A stretch of 64,000 nucleotides of DNA from Petrocella atlantisensis. GTDB lineage: Bacteria > Bacillota > Clostridia > Lachnospirales > Vallitaleaceae. A program made the translations under genes and the position numbers. Location of the stretch: NCBI RefSeq assembly GCF_900538275.1, contig NZ_LR130778.1, forward strand, positions 124,001 through 188,000, in the 5' to 3' direction. This document shows, in pieces, positions 16,591 through 25,482 of this stretch (position 1 is its first letter; every line of letters starts with the position of its first letter). Below the pieces are notes generated by a model. The model saw only the letters and a list, made by a program, of their open reading frames with translations. It was not told the DNA's origin and did no database searches.

Positions 16591-17679
16591 TCAAATTTTA
16601 TTATGTTTTAAAAATCTTTTGTTTATAATCTTAGCTTCAATGCGTTTTTTTCTGATCTGTACAAATATACTGTCTTTGTCATAGGCATAAGGTATTAAAG
16701 CCAAACCAATAGACTTACCCAGTGTTGGTGAGATGTAACCGGTAGTGACAAAACCTATTACATCACCTTCAGAGCTTAAGACCTCAGTTTCATGTCTTGC
16801 AATACCCTTCTCCATTAATTCAAAACCAACCAGTTTTCGCTTAGGTTGATTCTTATACTGTTCTAAACTTGATTTACCAATAAAATCCTCACCGTCTAAT
16901 TTGACAAAGTAACCTAATCCTGCTTCTAATGGATTAATGGTTTCAGATAGCTCATTACCATATAAGGGCATACCGGCTTCAAATCTTAAAGTATCTCTAG
17001 CACCTAAACCACATGGTTTAATACCATAAGACAAACCTTCTTCTAATAATAGTGTCCAAATCTTGTCTGCATGTTTTTTGTCAAAATACAGCTCAAACCC
17101 GTCTTCACCAGTATAACCGGTTCTAGAGATTAACATAGGTACATCCGCAAGAACCACCTGATCCATAAAATGATAATATTTAATCGTATCTAAAGGCGCA
17201 TCGGTTAATGTCATTATGAATGCCACAGATTTTGGTCCTTGAACCGCTAATTGACATAAATCATCTGTGATATCCTTTAGGTCAACACCCGGTAATAAAT
17301 GACTTTCAATCCATTTGTAATCCTTATCTTTATTCCCTGCATTAACAACCAAGAGCAAATCATCCGGTGCGTGTTGGTACACGAGGATATCATCGACTGT
17401 ACCCCCATCTTCATAGCACATGGGTGCATACATAGCTTGCCCATCTTCTAGCGTCGTCAAATCGTTGGTCACCATATGATTGATACAGCTTTTAGCATCT
17501 TCTCCTTTAAGCACAAACTTTCCCATATGACTTACATCAAATAGGCCAATTGCATTTCTCGTCGCTGCATGTTCATCCATAATGCCTTCATACTGAATCG
17601 GCATGTCAAAACCGGCAAAATCAACCATCTTAGCATTATACTGAAGATGCATTTCATATAAACATGTTCTCTTACCCAT
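16591..17679 (-). CDS. gcvT: Aminomethyltransferase (glycine cleavage T protein)
   Basis: A 362-residue tetrahydrofolate-dependent enzyme that releases ammonia and forms methylene-THF. Recognisable blocks are MVDFAGFDMPIQYEGI near the N-terminus, LFDVSHMGKF, the RTGYTGEDGFELY folate-site segment and TTGYISPTLGKSIGLALI at the C-terminus. AAGGAGGGA places the ATG at 17679. First gene of the operon, directly behind the riboswitch terminator. Confidence 0.95.
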   Translation of the reverse strand: MGKRTCLYEMHLQYNAKMVDFAGFDMPIQYEGIMDEHAATRNAIGLFDVSHMGKFVLKGEDAKSCINHMVTNDLTTLEDGQAMYAPMCYEDGGTVDDILVYQHAPDDLLLVVNAGNKDKDYKWIESHLLPGVDLKDITDDLCQLAVQGPKSVAFIMTLTDAPLDTIKYYHFMDQVVLADVPMLISRTGYTGEDGFELYFDKKHADKIWTLLLEEGLSYGIKPCGLGARDTLRFEAGMPLYGNELSETINPLEAGLGYFVKLDGEDFIGKSSLEQYKNQPKRKLVGFELMEKGIARHETEVLSSEGDVIGFVTTGYISPTLGKSIGLALIPYAYDKDSIFVQIRKKRIEAKIINKRFLKHNKI

Positions 17680-17711
17680 AAGTCCCTCCTTACATAAATT
17701 TCTCAAGAACT

Positions 17712-17761
17712 AAAAAACAGAGTCCTAAAAGCACAATAAATAAGCACCTTTAAAACTCTGT
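17712..17761 (-). terminator. Riboswitch-controlled intrinsic terminator
   Basis: On the minus strand ACAGAGT and ACTCTGT close an extended stem with inner complementarity (AGGTGCTTA with a GTGCTTTT region), followed by TTTTTT. It lies between the second glycine aptamer and gcvT. Confidence 0.85.
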
Positions 17762-17916
17762 ATGTTTACCTGAGAGTATTGCCCCTTCGGTGACCACTTA
17801 AGGTCTTTCCAGAGAGCTATCCTTTAGGGATCCTTTTGCCTGAAAGATTCTACATTCTAGGACTTGGAATGTATTGCTTCTTCGGCGCCAACTGATGGTC
17901 TCTTTCCCTAAAATCA
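17762..17916 (-). promoter_or_regulatory. Tandem glycine riboswitch (gcvT element)
   Basis: On the minus strand two consecutive aptamers are visible. The first has GGGAAAGAGACC, GCGCCGAAGAAGCAA and CTTTCAGGCAAAAGGA; the second has CTCTGGAAAGACC, CACCGAAGGGGCAA and CTCTCAGGTAAAC. These are the conserved glycine-aptamer cores, joined by the short linker normal for cooperative tandem elements. It is followed by a terminator and gcvT. In this family glycine binding turns the glycine cleavage operon on by preventing termination. Confidence 0.95.
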
Positions 17917-17935
17917 TTTAGCATAATCTACTTTA

Positions 17936-17965
17936 AGTATAACACATTCAAGATATTTCTGTAAA
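17936..17965 (-). promoter_or_regulatory. Promoter of the glycine riboswitch-gcv operon
   Basis: Reading on the minus strand, TTTACA (17960-17965) and TATACT (17936-17941) are 18 bases apart, a good sigma-A match about 20 bases before the first aptamer. Confidence 0.7.
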
Positions 17966-18018
17966 TTATAATAAGAAATTTTACAACTGGGAAAGGCAAA
18001 TCAATAACTGTTCTTTGT

Positions 18019-18387
18019 CTACTCTAACAACGTAACCGTCGGCTCTTGACTTTTTATGATTGGAATTAGTATTTGTTCTCCTGCCTGAATGGTTGTATCC
18101 TTCAAATGATTCATATTTATAACTTCTTTAATATACGATTCATGATCATAATAATCACGATTCATATAAGCACTTGCAATCGACCATAAACTATCATCTT
18201 TTTCAATCTGGATGACAATGTAAGCCTTATCTTCTACATAAATATCACCTTGTATGCTATTTGAGCCAAAACTCACTTGAACGAGGTATAATAGTAATAC
18301 CGCTGCAAGGATAATACCGGCTACTGTTTTTAAAAATTCATAATTCTGATAAATCCTGTATTGTCTGTGTTTTGCTATAGACTTCAT
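18019..18387 (-). CDS. YneA-like LysM protein, probable SOS cell-division inhibitor
   Basis: A 122-residue protein with a basic N-terminus, one membrane helix (about residues 24-42) and a C-terminal LysM domain (about 57-112, with DSLWSIASAY and ILIPI). This is the layout of YneA, the Bacillus SOS-induced division suppressor. It is divergent from lexA and has a consensus promoter containing a LexA box, which strongly supports SOS control. ATG at 18387 follows GGGAG; the longer TTG frame runs through the operator and is rejected. The inhibitor role is inferred from architecture and context. Confidence 0.75.
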   Translation of the reverse strand: MKSIAKHRQYRIYQNYEFLKTVAGIILAAVLLLYLVQVSFGSNSIQGDIYVEDKAYIVIQIEKDDSLWSIASAYMNRDYYDHESYIKEVINMNHLKDTTIQAGEQILIPIIKSQEPTVTLLE

Positions 18388-18398
18388 CTCATCACTCC

Positions 18399-18448
18399 CG
18401 AACGTTTGTTTGTATCTCAATTATATACGAACGTGCGTTCTATGTCAA
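18399..18448 (-). promoter_or_regulatory. LexA-controlled promoter of the YneA-like gene
   Basis: On the minus strand TTGACA (18443-18448) and TATAAT (18420-18425) are 17 bases apart, a perfect consensus. The spacer holds a LexA box (18428-18441, CGAAC-4-GTTCT) and a second box (18399-18412, CGAAC-4-GTTTG) lies downstream. Confidence 0.85.
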
Positions 18449-18467
18449 TGCATTTTATGAAAAAAGG

Positions 18468-18507
18468 CGAACAAACGTTTGATGTTTTTATGAAGCTATG
18501 CTATACT
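18468..18507 (+). promoter_or_regulatory. lexA promoter with LexA box
   Basis: TTGATG (18479-18484) and TATACT (18502-18507) have a 17-base spacer. The box CGAAC-4-GTTTG at 18468-18481 overlaps the -35 element, the expected position for autorepression. Confidence 0.85.
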
Positions 18508-18572
18508 TATTTCATTAGAACACATATTCTATTATGAAAACATAAGGTAAATATATGAATGGGGTGAGCTTC

Positions 18573-19193
18573 GTGTCAAACGATTTAGGAGTAAAACAAC
18601 AATTGATTTTAGATTTTTTAAAACAGGAGATCTTAAGTAAAGGTTATCCACCTTCAGTAAGAGAAATCGGGGAAGCCGTTGGATTAAAGTCTACGTCTAC
18701 TGTACATGGTCATTTGGAACGTCTGGAGAAAAAAGGTATTATTCGTAGAGATCCCACTAAGCCAAGAGCTATTGAGATACTCGATGATGAGTTCAATGTA
18801 CAAAGACGTGAAATAGTTAATGTTCCGATTCTAGGACGCGTCGCTGCCGGAGAGCCTCTATTAGCCGTTGAAAACATTGAAGAATACTTTCCTCTACCGG
18901 TGGATTATGCACCCAATCAGGAGCTATTTATGCTTCGTGTTAAAGGTGATAGCATGATTAATGTAGGCATATTTGAAGGTGACTTAATTATCGTACAAAA
19001 ACAATCAACTGCAACAAACGGTGACATTGTTGTTGCCCTACTTGAAGATTCCGTAACCGTTAAGACCTATTACCGTGAAAGTGATCACATTCGTCTACAA
19101 CCGGAAAACGATCAACTTGAGCCAATACGTGTCTACGATGATTCTATCGTGATCGAAGGTAAAGTCATCAGTTTGTTTAGACAATACATATAA
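18573..19193 (+). CDS. lexA: SOS repressor LexA
   Basis: A 206-residue repressor with an N-terminal winged helix ([16 protein letters not shown], then [14 protein letters not shown]) and a C-terminal S24 autoprotease domain. The self-cleavage site is A92-G93 in RVAAGEP, with catalytic S127 in GDSM and K164 in TVKTYYR. RecA-stimulated cleavage lifts repression of SOS genes. The GTG at 18573 is preferred over the ATG at 18555, because GGGGTGAG lies between them at the right distance. Three LexA boxes stand between it and the divergent LysM gene. Confidence 0.95.
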   Translation: MSNDLGVKQQLILDFLKQEILSKGYPPSVREIGEAVGLKSTSTVHGHLERLEKKGIIRRDPTKPRAIEILDDEFNVQRREIVNVPILGRVAAGEPLLAVENIEEYFPLPVDYAPNQELFMLRVKGDSMINVGIFEGDLIIVQKQSTATNGDIVVALLEDSVTVKTYYRESDHIRLQPENDQLEPIRVYDDSIVIEGKVISLFRQYI

Positions 19194-19231
19194 AAGTAAT
19201 TGATTTAGGTTTTGTTTCAACTAAACTATAC

Positions 19232-19281
19232 AAAAAAACAGGTCTGCCTCAGAATAAAAATCTGATTCAGGCCTTTTCTTT
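19232..19281. terminator. Bidirectional terminator between lexA and the structured region
   Basis: GGTCTGCCTCAGA (19241-19253) pairs with TCTGATTCAGGCC (19261-19273) at 11 of 13 positions. TTTTCTTT follows on the plus strand, and on the minus strand the stem is followed by TGTTTTTTT. It can end lexA and also a minus-strand transcript from the structured region. Confidence 0.75.
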
Positions 19282-19634
19282 GGAAAGAAATTATTTCTTT
19301 TAATCCGACACCGAATGAGGCAAGGAAAAGTACTGATTAATCACAGTTCTACATGGATGTAGAATGTCCTTCCTTTTTACATGGATGCAAGAAAAGAAGC
19401 TTCGCTTCGCTATGAGCTCTGCTCATATTTCTGAATGGTTTGATAGGAAAGGTCCTTGACGTATTCTGCCACGCTTCAAGGCTGAATACTAAAGTATGAC
19501 TTTCCTTGAAAATTAAAAAAGGAAGGATGATTGAGCAGTGCTTATTCTTGACGAAATGACGATCTATTCCCGAGTAGATATAATACAAAGCTTTTCCGCT
19601 GACCGTACGAAGTGTAAGGCAAGGAAAAGCTTTG
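19282..19634 (-). ncRNA. Candidate structured RNA or dispersed palindromic repeat
   Basis: A 350-base block with no credible gene is full of nested complementarity. CCTTCCTTTTT (19368-19378) pairs perfectly with 19516-19526 and encloses hairpins GAAGC/GCTTC (19396-19408), TATGAG/CTCATA (19411-19427) and GGAAAG...CTTTCC (19446-19505, with inner GTATTC/GAATAC). TTCTACAT/ATGTAGAA (19347-19364) and the 12-base CAAAGCTTTTCC/GGAAAAGCTTTG helix (19586-19634) flank it. Two related stem-loops sharing GGCAAGGAAAAG bound the block. A possible minus-strand promoter and a terminator are present. It matches none of the tmRNA, RNase P, SRP or 6S cores I know. A 79-codon frame inside has no ribosome binding site. 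Confidence 0.4.
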
Positions 19635-19635
19635 A

Positions 19636-19664
19636 GTTATAACTACGACTATTGCCATTTACAA
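19636..19664 (-). promoter_or_regulatory. Possible promoter of the structured region
   Basis: On the minus strand TTGTAA (19659-19664) and TATAAC (19636-19641) are 17 bases apart, 4/6 and 5/6 matches. A start about 7 bases downstream would fall in the first arm of the 12-base helix. Confidence 0.35.
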
Positions 19665-19732
19665 AATCAACCACAAAACGCATCAAACAAAATTAATTTT
19701 CACGGAATCTACTTCATAACCACATTCATTGC

Positions 19733-19773
19733 ATAAAAAAGCCTCTAAGCAATCACTATCCACTTAGAGACCC
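19733..19773 (-). terminator. Terminator after rsfS
   Basis: On the minus strand TCTCTAAG and CTTAGAGG flank a loop of about 14 bases, followed by CTTTTTT. It ends the yhbY-nadD-yqeK-rsfS unit. Confidence 0.8.
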
Positions 19774-19797
19774 AATTAAAACCTTGCTACTATTTCA

Positions 19798-20151
19798 CTA
19801 AAACGATTTAACGTCCTCAATAATCTTCCCATCAGCCCAAATACGCTCTAAATCATAGAACGAACGGTTTTCTTTATCAAAAATATGAACAATAATATCT
19901 TTAAAATCCAATAGTACCCAACTCCCATTATGATTACCTTCAATATTCTTGGTATCAAAACCGGCTTTGTTTAACTTCTCTTCAGTAAAATCCATTAAGG
20001 TTCTTACATGATTGGGGTTGTTACCATGAGCTATGATGAAATAATCCGCCATAACACTGATACCTGAAATATCAATAATACGAATATCTTCACCTTGTTT
20101 GTCGTCTAATGCATTATATGCGATCTTTACCATCTCTTTAATAATTGACAT
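19798..20151 (-). CDS. rsfS: Ribosome silencing factor RsfS (YbeB/Iojap family)
   Basis: A 117-residue RsfS family protein, which binds ribosomal protein L14 and prevents subunit joining under starvation. The core DIRIIDISGISVMADYFIIA, the GSWVLLDF-DIIVHIF segment and the C-terminal FYDLERIW are diagnostic. AAGGGA precedes the ATG. It follows yqeK by two bases, the usual neighbour in Bacillota. Confidence 0.93.
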   Translation of the reverse strand: MSIIKEMVKIAYNALDDKQGEDIRIIDISGISVMADYFIIAHGNNPNHVRTLMDFTEEKLNKAGFDTKNIEGNHNGSWVLLDFKDIIVHIFDKENRSFYDLERIWADGKIIEDVKSF

Positions 20152-20153
20152 AG

Positions 20154-20747
20154 TTATTCCCTTCTTAATTTCTTATAATAGTTATAAGTTTCTTTTGTAA
20201 CTGGGTCTATAGTTGCTTTTCTATGATGTAAATATTCCAGTGTATCTTCTAGAATATAGAGCATGGCTTTATCTAAATCCTGATAAGCAATTCTACGAAT
20301 CAAATCAAGACGTCCGCCATGTTTTCGTCCCGGTTCAATATAATCGCTTATGTAAACAATCTTTTCAAGCAAACTCATACTTGGTCGTCCTGTTGTATGA
20401 TACGTAATTGCATTAAGTATATCCGGATCTTCGACATGATATTTTTCTCTAGCAATAAAAGCGCCGACTTTTGCATGCAACAAATCATGATTTAACTCTT
20501 CAGCTTTGCTTTTTGTAATAGCATATCTTTCACAAAGACGCAGTAACTTCTTATTCGAATAATGCTTGGCGCAATCATGAAGCAGGCCCGCAAGGGCAGC
20601 TTTACTTGGGTTATAATGATGAGCCTTTCCAAGTTCATAGGCTACTTTCGTAACACTAAGGGTATGCTCATACCTTTTTGGTGAAAGCTTTTTCTTAAGC
20701 TTTTGTGTGATTTTCTGATCTGCAATAAGGACTTCAACGAATTTCAT
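20154..20747 (-). CDS. yqeK: YqeK, HD-domain diadenosine tetraphosphate hydrolase
   Basis: A 197-residue HD-domain phosphohydrolase. The metal-binding residues are in HTLSVTKVAYEL (His), LLHDCAKH (HD) and the later HAKVGAF and TYHTTGR segments. Members hydrolyse Ap4A symmetrically to ADP. The ATG at 20747 is chosen over two nearby upstream starts because AGGTG lies seven bases before it. The start region overlaps the end of nadD by 14 bases. Confidence 0.92.
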   Translation of the reverse strand: MKFVEVLIADQKITQKLKKKLSPKRYEHTLSVTKVAYELGKAHHYNPSKAALAGLLHDCAKHYSNKKLLRLCERYAITKSKAEELNHDLLHAKVGAFIAREKYHVEDPDILNAITYHTTGRPSMSLLEKIVYISDYIEPGRKHGGRLDLIRRIAYQDLDKAMLYILEDTLEYLHHRKATIDPVTKETYNYYKKLRRE

Positions 20748-21360
20748 GATCATCACCTAACTGATAGAGATTATGCTTATGAATATAGTCAGAAACAGCG
20801 TCAGGTACATAATAGTTAATAGGTTTGCCTTCTGCAACACGTTGTCGAATGATTGTGCTGGAGACTTCTATTTGAGGCATATGCACATTCATAAAAGAAG
20901 TGTTATAACATTCTCTGAGTCTGGCTTGTTGCTCCAGTGACTTCTCCTCATCATAACCGCTACGATGAACAATAACAAAGGCGCCTATTTTAAGGAGTTT
21001 CTTATGATTGTACCATTCTTCCAGATTAAAAAGTGAGTCTGTACCTATAATTAACCAATACTTGTTATCAGGGAACTCTTTTTGAAGCATAGCAAATGTA
21101 TCTACAGAATAAACCTTACCTTTTCTGTTCAACTCATAATCTGAGATCCTAAAGGTTGGATGGTCTTTGGTAGCCAGACGACACATTTCCATACGATGGG
21201 CACTATCAATAATAACCTCATCCTCTTTATGAGGAGGATTGCCGGAAGGCATAAACCATATCTCATCAAAAAGATGATGATCGGATGTACACTGGGCTGC
21301 TATTAGATGACCAATATGTATGGGATTGAAGGTTCCACCCATGATAGCAATGTTTTTCAT
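20734..21360 (-). CDS. nadD: Nicotinate-nucleotide adenylyltransferase
   Basis: A 208-residue enzyme that adenylates nicotinate mononucleotide in NAD synthesis. The nucleotidyltransferase motif GTFNPIHIGH lies at residues 10-19 and the second ATP motif VSSTIIRQR near the C-terminus. AAGGAG precedes the ATG. The order yhbY-nadD-yqeK-rsfS is standard in Clostridia and Bacilli. Confidence 0.95.
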   Translation of the reverse strand: MKNIAIMGGTFNPIHIGHLIAAQCTSDHHLFDEIWFMPSGNPPHKEDEVIIDSAHRMEMCRLATKDHPTFRISDYELNRKGKVYSVDTFAMLQKEFPDNKYWLIIGTDSLFNLEEWYNHKKLLKIGAFVIVHRSGYDEEKSLEQQARLRECYNTSFMNVHMPQIEVSSTIIRQRVAEGKPINYYVPDAVSDYIHKHNLYQLGDDHEIR

Positions 21361-21386
21361 AAAGACTCCTTAATCGTTATTGTCTT

Positions 21387-21677
21387 CTATTTTGGCAAGA
21401 CTATTTTAGGCTCATCCTTAGAAGGTCTATAGAGAACAAACTTACGTCCTATGACTTGAACCACTTGAGCGTGGGTTCTCTCGCTGATCATTTCTGCAAT
21501 ATCTTTCACTTCATAGATACAGTTTTTCAGTACAGTGACTTTGATCAGTTCTCGTTTTTCAAGTGCTTCATTTATGCCCTCTGTTAACTCTGGAGAAGCG
21601 CCGCCTTTTCCAACTTGAAAAATGGGTTCTAAAGTATTCGCCAATTTTTTCAAATATGCTCTTTGTTTCGAATTCAT
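21387..21677 (-). CDS. yhbY: YhbY, CRM-domain RNA-binding ribosome assembly factor
   Basis: A 96-residue protein that is a single CRM domain, with the RNA-binding GKGG loop in FQVGKGGASPEL and a C-terminal VIGRKFVLYR. Homologues associate with pre-50S particles. The ATG at 21677 is preceded by AAGGAG; a longer frame to 21752 has no such site. It follows obgE. Confidence 0.92.
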   Translation of the reverse strand: MNSKQRAYLKKLANTLEPIFQVGKGGASPELTEGINEALEKRELIKVTVLKNCIYEVKDIAEMISERTHAQVVQVIGRKFVLYRPSKDEPKIVLPK

Positions 21678-21776
21678 ATATTTCTCCTTGTAATTTGGTT
21701 GAGCATCAAAACTAAGAATCTCAGAATCACTTAGACAGTATGTAAAGTTCAATCCTCTAGTTTTGACACTTTAATC

Positions 21777-23078
<1,302 letters not shown>

Positions 23079-23146
23079 TTAATAACACATCAACAGTTCT
23101 TTTTCATATTATAACATAATAAGGCATGTAGAATGTACACGCTAAA

Positions 23147-23182
23147 TTAAAAAAGTTTCAACAGTCTAAACCATTGAAACTT
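23147..23182 (-). terminator. Terminator after rpmA
   Basis: On the minus strand AAGTTTCAA (23174-23182) and TTGAAACTT (23153-23161) flank a 12-base loop, followed by TTTTT. It closes the rplU-prp-rpmA operon before obgE. Confidence 0.85.
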
Positions 23183-23191
23183 AAATAATTC

Positions 23192-23476
23192 TTATTGAGC
23201 TTTTGGATAAACAGATACTTGTTTTTTGTCTCTGCCTTTTCTTTCAAACTTAACAACACCGTCTACCAATGCAAAAAGCGTATCGTCGCCGCCTCTTCCT
23301 ACATTGTTACCAGGATGAATCTTAGTTCCACGTTGTCTAAATAGTATATTACCTGCTAACACAAATTGTCCGTCCGCTCTTTTTGCACCGAGTCTTTTGG
23401 ATTCGGAATCTCTACCGTTTTTGGTAGAACCAACTCCCTTTTTATGTGCAAATAATTGAAGGTTCATTCTTAACAT
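23192..23476 (-). CDS. rpmA: 50S ribosomal protein L27, Prp-processed type
   Basis: A 94-residue L27 with the conserved [20 protein letters not shown] near its start. It is preceded by [10 protein letters not shown], the N-terminal extension of Bacillota that must be cut after LFA by the cysteine protease Prp, encoded just upstream. The mature N-terminus reaches the peptidyl transferase centre. GGAGGTG before ATG supports the start at 23476. Confidence 0.96.
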   Translation of the reverse strand: MLRMNLQLFAHKKGVGSTKNGRDSESKRLGAKRADGQFVLAGNILFRQRGTKIHPGNNVGRGGDDTLFALVDGVVKFERKGRDKKQVSVYPKAQ

Positions 23477-23478
23477 GG

Positions 23479-23802
23479 TTACACCTCCTCGATTTTAATA
23501 TTTATATAATCATGTCCATATTCTTCATAAATCGATGTCATACCCAGTTCAAATGTATCAAGTAAAACTTGACTTGTGGGAGACAAAGTCGCCTTCATCA
23601 TCATGTCGATTTTTCCGTCTTCATCATATTGAAGTGAAAATCGGTCATCTGTAAAGGACTTAATAGCATTGACTGTATTAATAGCAAGGACTGAAACACT
23701 TGCACATACAATGTCTTTACCTGTTTCTTCAAAACCTGCATGACCACTCACACAAAAACCCACGTTACCGGCTACTCTTTTATAAAGTATAATTTCTATC
23801 AT
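23479..23802 (-). CDS. prp: Ribosomal-processing cysteine protease Prp
   Basis: A 107-residue cysteine protease. Catalytic H21 is in SGHAGF and C33 in [11 protein letters not shown], the family signature. It removes the N-terminal extension of L27. The ATG at 23802 lies one base after the rplU stop and has no strong Shine-Dalgarno of its own, so translation is probably coupled to rplU. A longer in-frame extension into rplU is rejected. Confidence 0.93.
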   Translation of the reverse strand: MIEIILYKRVAGNVGFCVSGHAGFEETGKDIVCASVSVLAINTVNAIKSFTDDRFSLQYDEDGKIDMMMKATLSPTSQVLLDTFELGMTSIYEEYGHDYINIKIEEV

Positions 23803-23803
23803 A

Positions 23804-24118
23804 CTATAAAGTAATCGCGTCGATTTTAACTGCAGTGAAAGGTTGTCTATGACCTTGTTTTCTTTTATAACCATTGTTCTTAGGCTTGTATTTGAAAACA
23901 GTGATTTTTTTGCTTTTACCTTCAGCAGTAACAGTTCCTGTTACTTTTGCAGTAGCTATAGTAGGGTTCCCAAGGGTTAAATCCCCTTCGTTTGAAACCA
24001 ACATAACTTGATCAAAAACCACAGCATCACCTTCAGCTAATCCGAGTTTTTCTACTCTGACGATATCACCTTCAGCTACTTTGTATTGTTTTCCACCTGT
24101 TGCTATAATTGCATACAT
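23804..24118 (-). CDS. rplU: 50S ribosomal protein L21
   Basis: A 104-residue L21, with MYAIIATGGKQYKVAEGD at the N-terminus and the basic KPKNNGYKRKQGHRQPFT near the C-terminus, which contacts 23S rRNA. GGAGGTG lies seven bases before ATG. First gene of rplU-prp-rpmA; a longer in-frame reading through the leader is rejected. Confidence 0.96.
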   Translation of the reverse strand: MYAIIATGGKQYKVAEGDIVRVEKLGLAEGDAVVFDQVMLVSNEGDLTLGNPTIATAKVTGTVTAEGKSKKITVFKYKPKNNGYKRKQGHRQPFTAVKIDAITL

Positions 24119-24196
24119 TCTGGCACCTCCTCGTTTTTTAAGACTCGCCGGTTTTGGCGTCCGAAGACTTATAACCTGACCGTGCGGCATACCATG
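24119..24196 (-). promoter_or_regulatory. Probable L21 leader RNA
   Basis: Between promoter and rplU the minus strand holds a hairpin region with GGACGCC, a short loop and GGCGAGTC just before GGAGGTG. Position and form fit the L21 autoregulatory leader known in Bacillota. I recognise it by context more than by strict consensus. Confidence 0.45.
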
Positions 24197-24200
24197 GTAT

Positions 24201-24229
24201 AGATTATCACAGTTAGCAAACTATGTCAA
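24201..24229 (-). promoter_or_regulatory. Promoter of rplU-prp-rpmA
   Basis: On the minus strand TTGACA (24224-24229), a 17-base spacer and TAATCT (24201-24206). Confidence 0.75.
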
Positions 24230-24277
24230 GGTCTTTTAGTAAATAACGATTTTGTGCTTCATCAACATATCTACGGT

Positions 24278-24305
24278 TTGCAGACATACCAATCTTTGCT
24301 ATAAT
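24278..24305 (+). promoter_or_regulatory. Promoter of the hypothetical gene at 24339
   Basis: TTGCAG (24278-24283), a 16-base spacer and TATAAT (24300-24305), about 30 bases before the GGAGG site. Confidence 0.6.
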
Positions 24306-24338
24306 AAGAACAGTTCATATCGTGAATGTGGAGGTATT

Positions 24339-24875
24339 ATGAAAGAGATAAAAGTAACCTATGACAAAAAGCTTGCAAAGTACCATACTGTATACCATTA
24401 TCATAAAAATATGACAGCCTTCCGATTAGATGTCTACCGAAAACTGTCACAGAGAGAAGATTTATTTATTATGATTGAAACCCATCTTGGGTCTGTACAT
24501 CAACCTACACCTTTGGATTATGTTATAGGCATAGAAAAAAACCTAAACCGATTTAATTTACAACATCAAATAAGACCCATTCAGGTACGTCATGGTAAAT
24601 CCATTCTTGGCGTATTAAGTAAAGGAAAACCCATTGAAGATTTTGCAATTGCTTTTCTTATTCCTAAGGAACAGTTGGATGATACCCTTTTTGAAACGTT
24701 CTTCTGCGAATATGATTTAAAAATCGGCTACGGTATAAAAACGGACCAAACCCAATTATTTGAAGACTATAGAAAAGGTTATGTTAAGTCTTTTGACGAC
24801 CCCAACTACTTTTCTCACAACCTCTTTGATTCTAGAATCTTCAACAAATTCCTTTCCACAGAAATGTTGACTTAA
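24339..24875 (+). CDS. Conserved-looking hypothetical protein
   Basis: A 178-residue soluble protein of unknown family, starting MKEIKVTYDKKLAKYHTVYH. GGAGGTATT before the ATG at 24339 fixes the start; codons upstream in the same frame are not preceded by a site. There is no signal peptide, helix-turn-helix or catalytic motif. It is rich in Phe, Tyr, Lys and His, with a central KSILGVLSKGKPIEDFAIAF strand-like segment. It is a single plus-strand gene with its own promoter, convergent with the isochorismatase-like gene 15 bases away. Confidence 0.7.
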   Translation: MKEIKVTYDKKLAKYHTVYHYHKNMTAFRLDVYRKLSQREDLFIMIETHLGSVHQPTPLDYVIGIEKNLNRFNLQHQIRPIQVRHGKSILGVLSKGKPIEDFAIAFLIPKEQLDDTLFETFFCEYDLKIGYGIKTDQTQLFEDYRKGYVKSFDDPNYFSHNLFDSRIFNKFLSTEMLT

Positions 24876-24890
24876 TAGCAAAAATGGGTT

Positions 24891-25421
24891 TTAGAAAAAC
24901 TCAATATCATCACTGCTGATTAATTCAGCAAACCAATTGGCCATGATCCTATGATGATGGTCAATAATTTGTTGTGCTGTCAGTGGTATTGAGTCGAATG
25001 TAGAATGAGCATCTTTCGCCAATATATTGTGATACCCAAGAGAAAATGCCTGCCTACAAGTCGTATCTATGCTGCCTTCGGTCTGTACTCCTGTAATGAC
25101 GAGGTATTTGATATCTTCTCTCGTTAACAGGTCATGTAATTTTGTTTTATAAAATGCATTGGGAGTATGATTCTCAATGACATAATCCTTTTCAATAGGC
25201 TGAATAAATGGATGTATCTCCCATTCTTTTGTACCTTTAATAAAACCTGAATCTTCATCTGAATGTTGCAAATATATGACCATGGCACCTTCTTCATGCG
25301 CTCGGTCAATCAGGTTTCTAATATTCTTAAGCAAAGCTTCTTCATTATATAATCTAAATTTATCTTTATCAAAAAGACCTTGTTGAACTTCAAGTACCAA
25401 TAAAGCTGTCTTGTTATCCAC
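24891..25421 (-). CDS. Isochorismatase-fold protein without the catalytic triad
   Basis: A 176-residue cysteine-hydrolase-fold protein. The family pattern is clear: LLVLEVQQGLF, VIENHTPNAFYKTKL, ITGVQTEGSIDTTCRQA and KDAHSTFDS. All three catalytic positions differ: Asp is E11, Lys is N84 and the nucleophilic Cys is S117 (TEGS where relatives have TEYC). C122 is retained but is a family position outside the active site. GGAGGG lies before the GTG at 25421, preferred to an upstream TTG. It is probably a pseudoenzyme or ligand-binding protein. Confidence 0.8.
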   Translation of the reverse strand: MDNKTALLVLEVQQGLFDKDKFRLYNEEALLKNIRNLIDRAHEEGAMVIYLQHSDEDSGFIKGTKEWEIHPFIQPIEKDYVIENHTPNAFYKTKLHDLLTREDIKYLVITGVQTEGSIDTTCRQAFSLGYHNILAKDAHSTFDSIPLTAQQIIDHHHRIMANWFAELISSDDIEFF

Positions 25422-25482
25422 GTGAAGCCCTCCTTTCACATGTTTCAATTCCAGTATAACATATGTGTCAAAAAAAGTTGCC

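Noticed and set aside
19349-19588. 79-codon minus-strand frame inside the structured block
   Set aside because: It starts at TTG within a perfect 12-base hairpin arm, has no Shine-Dalgarno, and its composition is explained by the hairpins.
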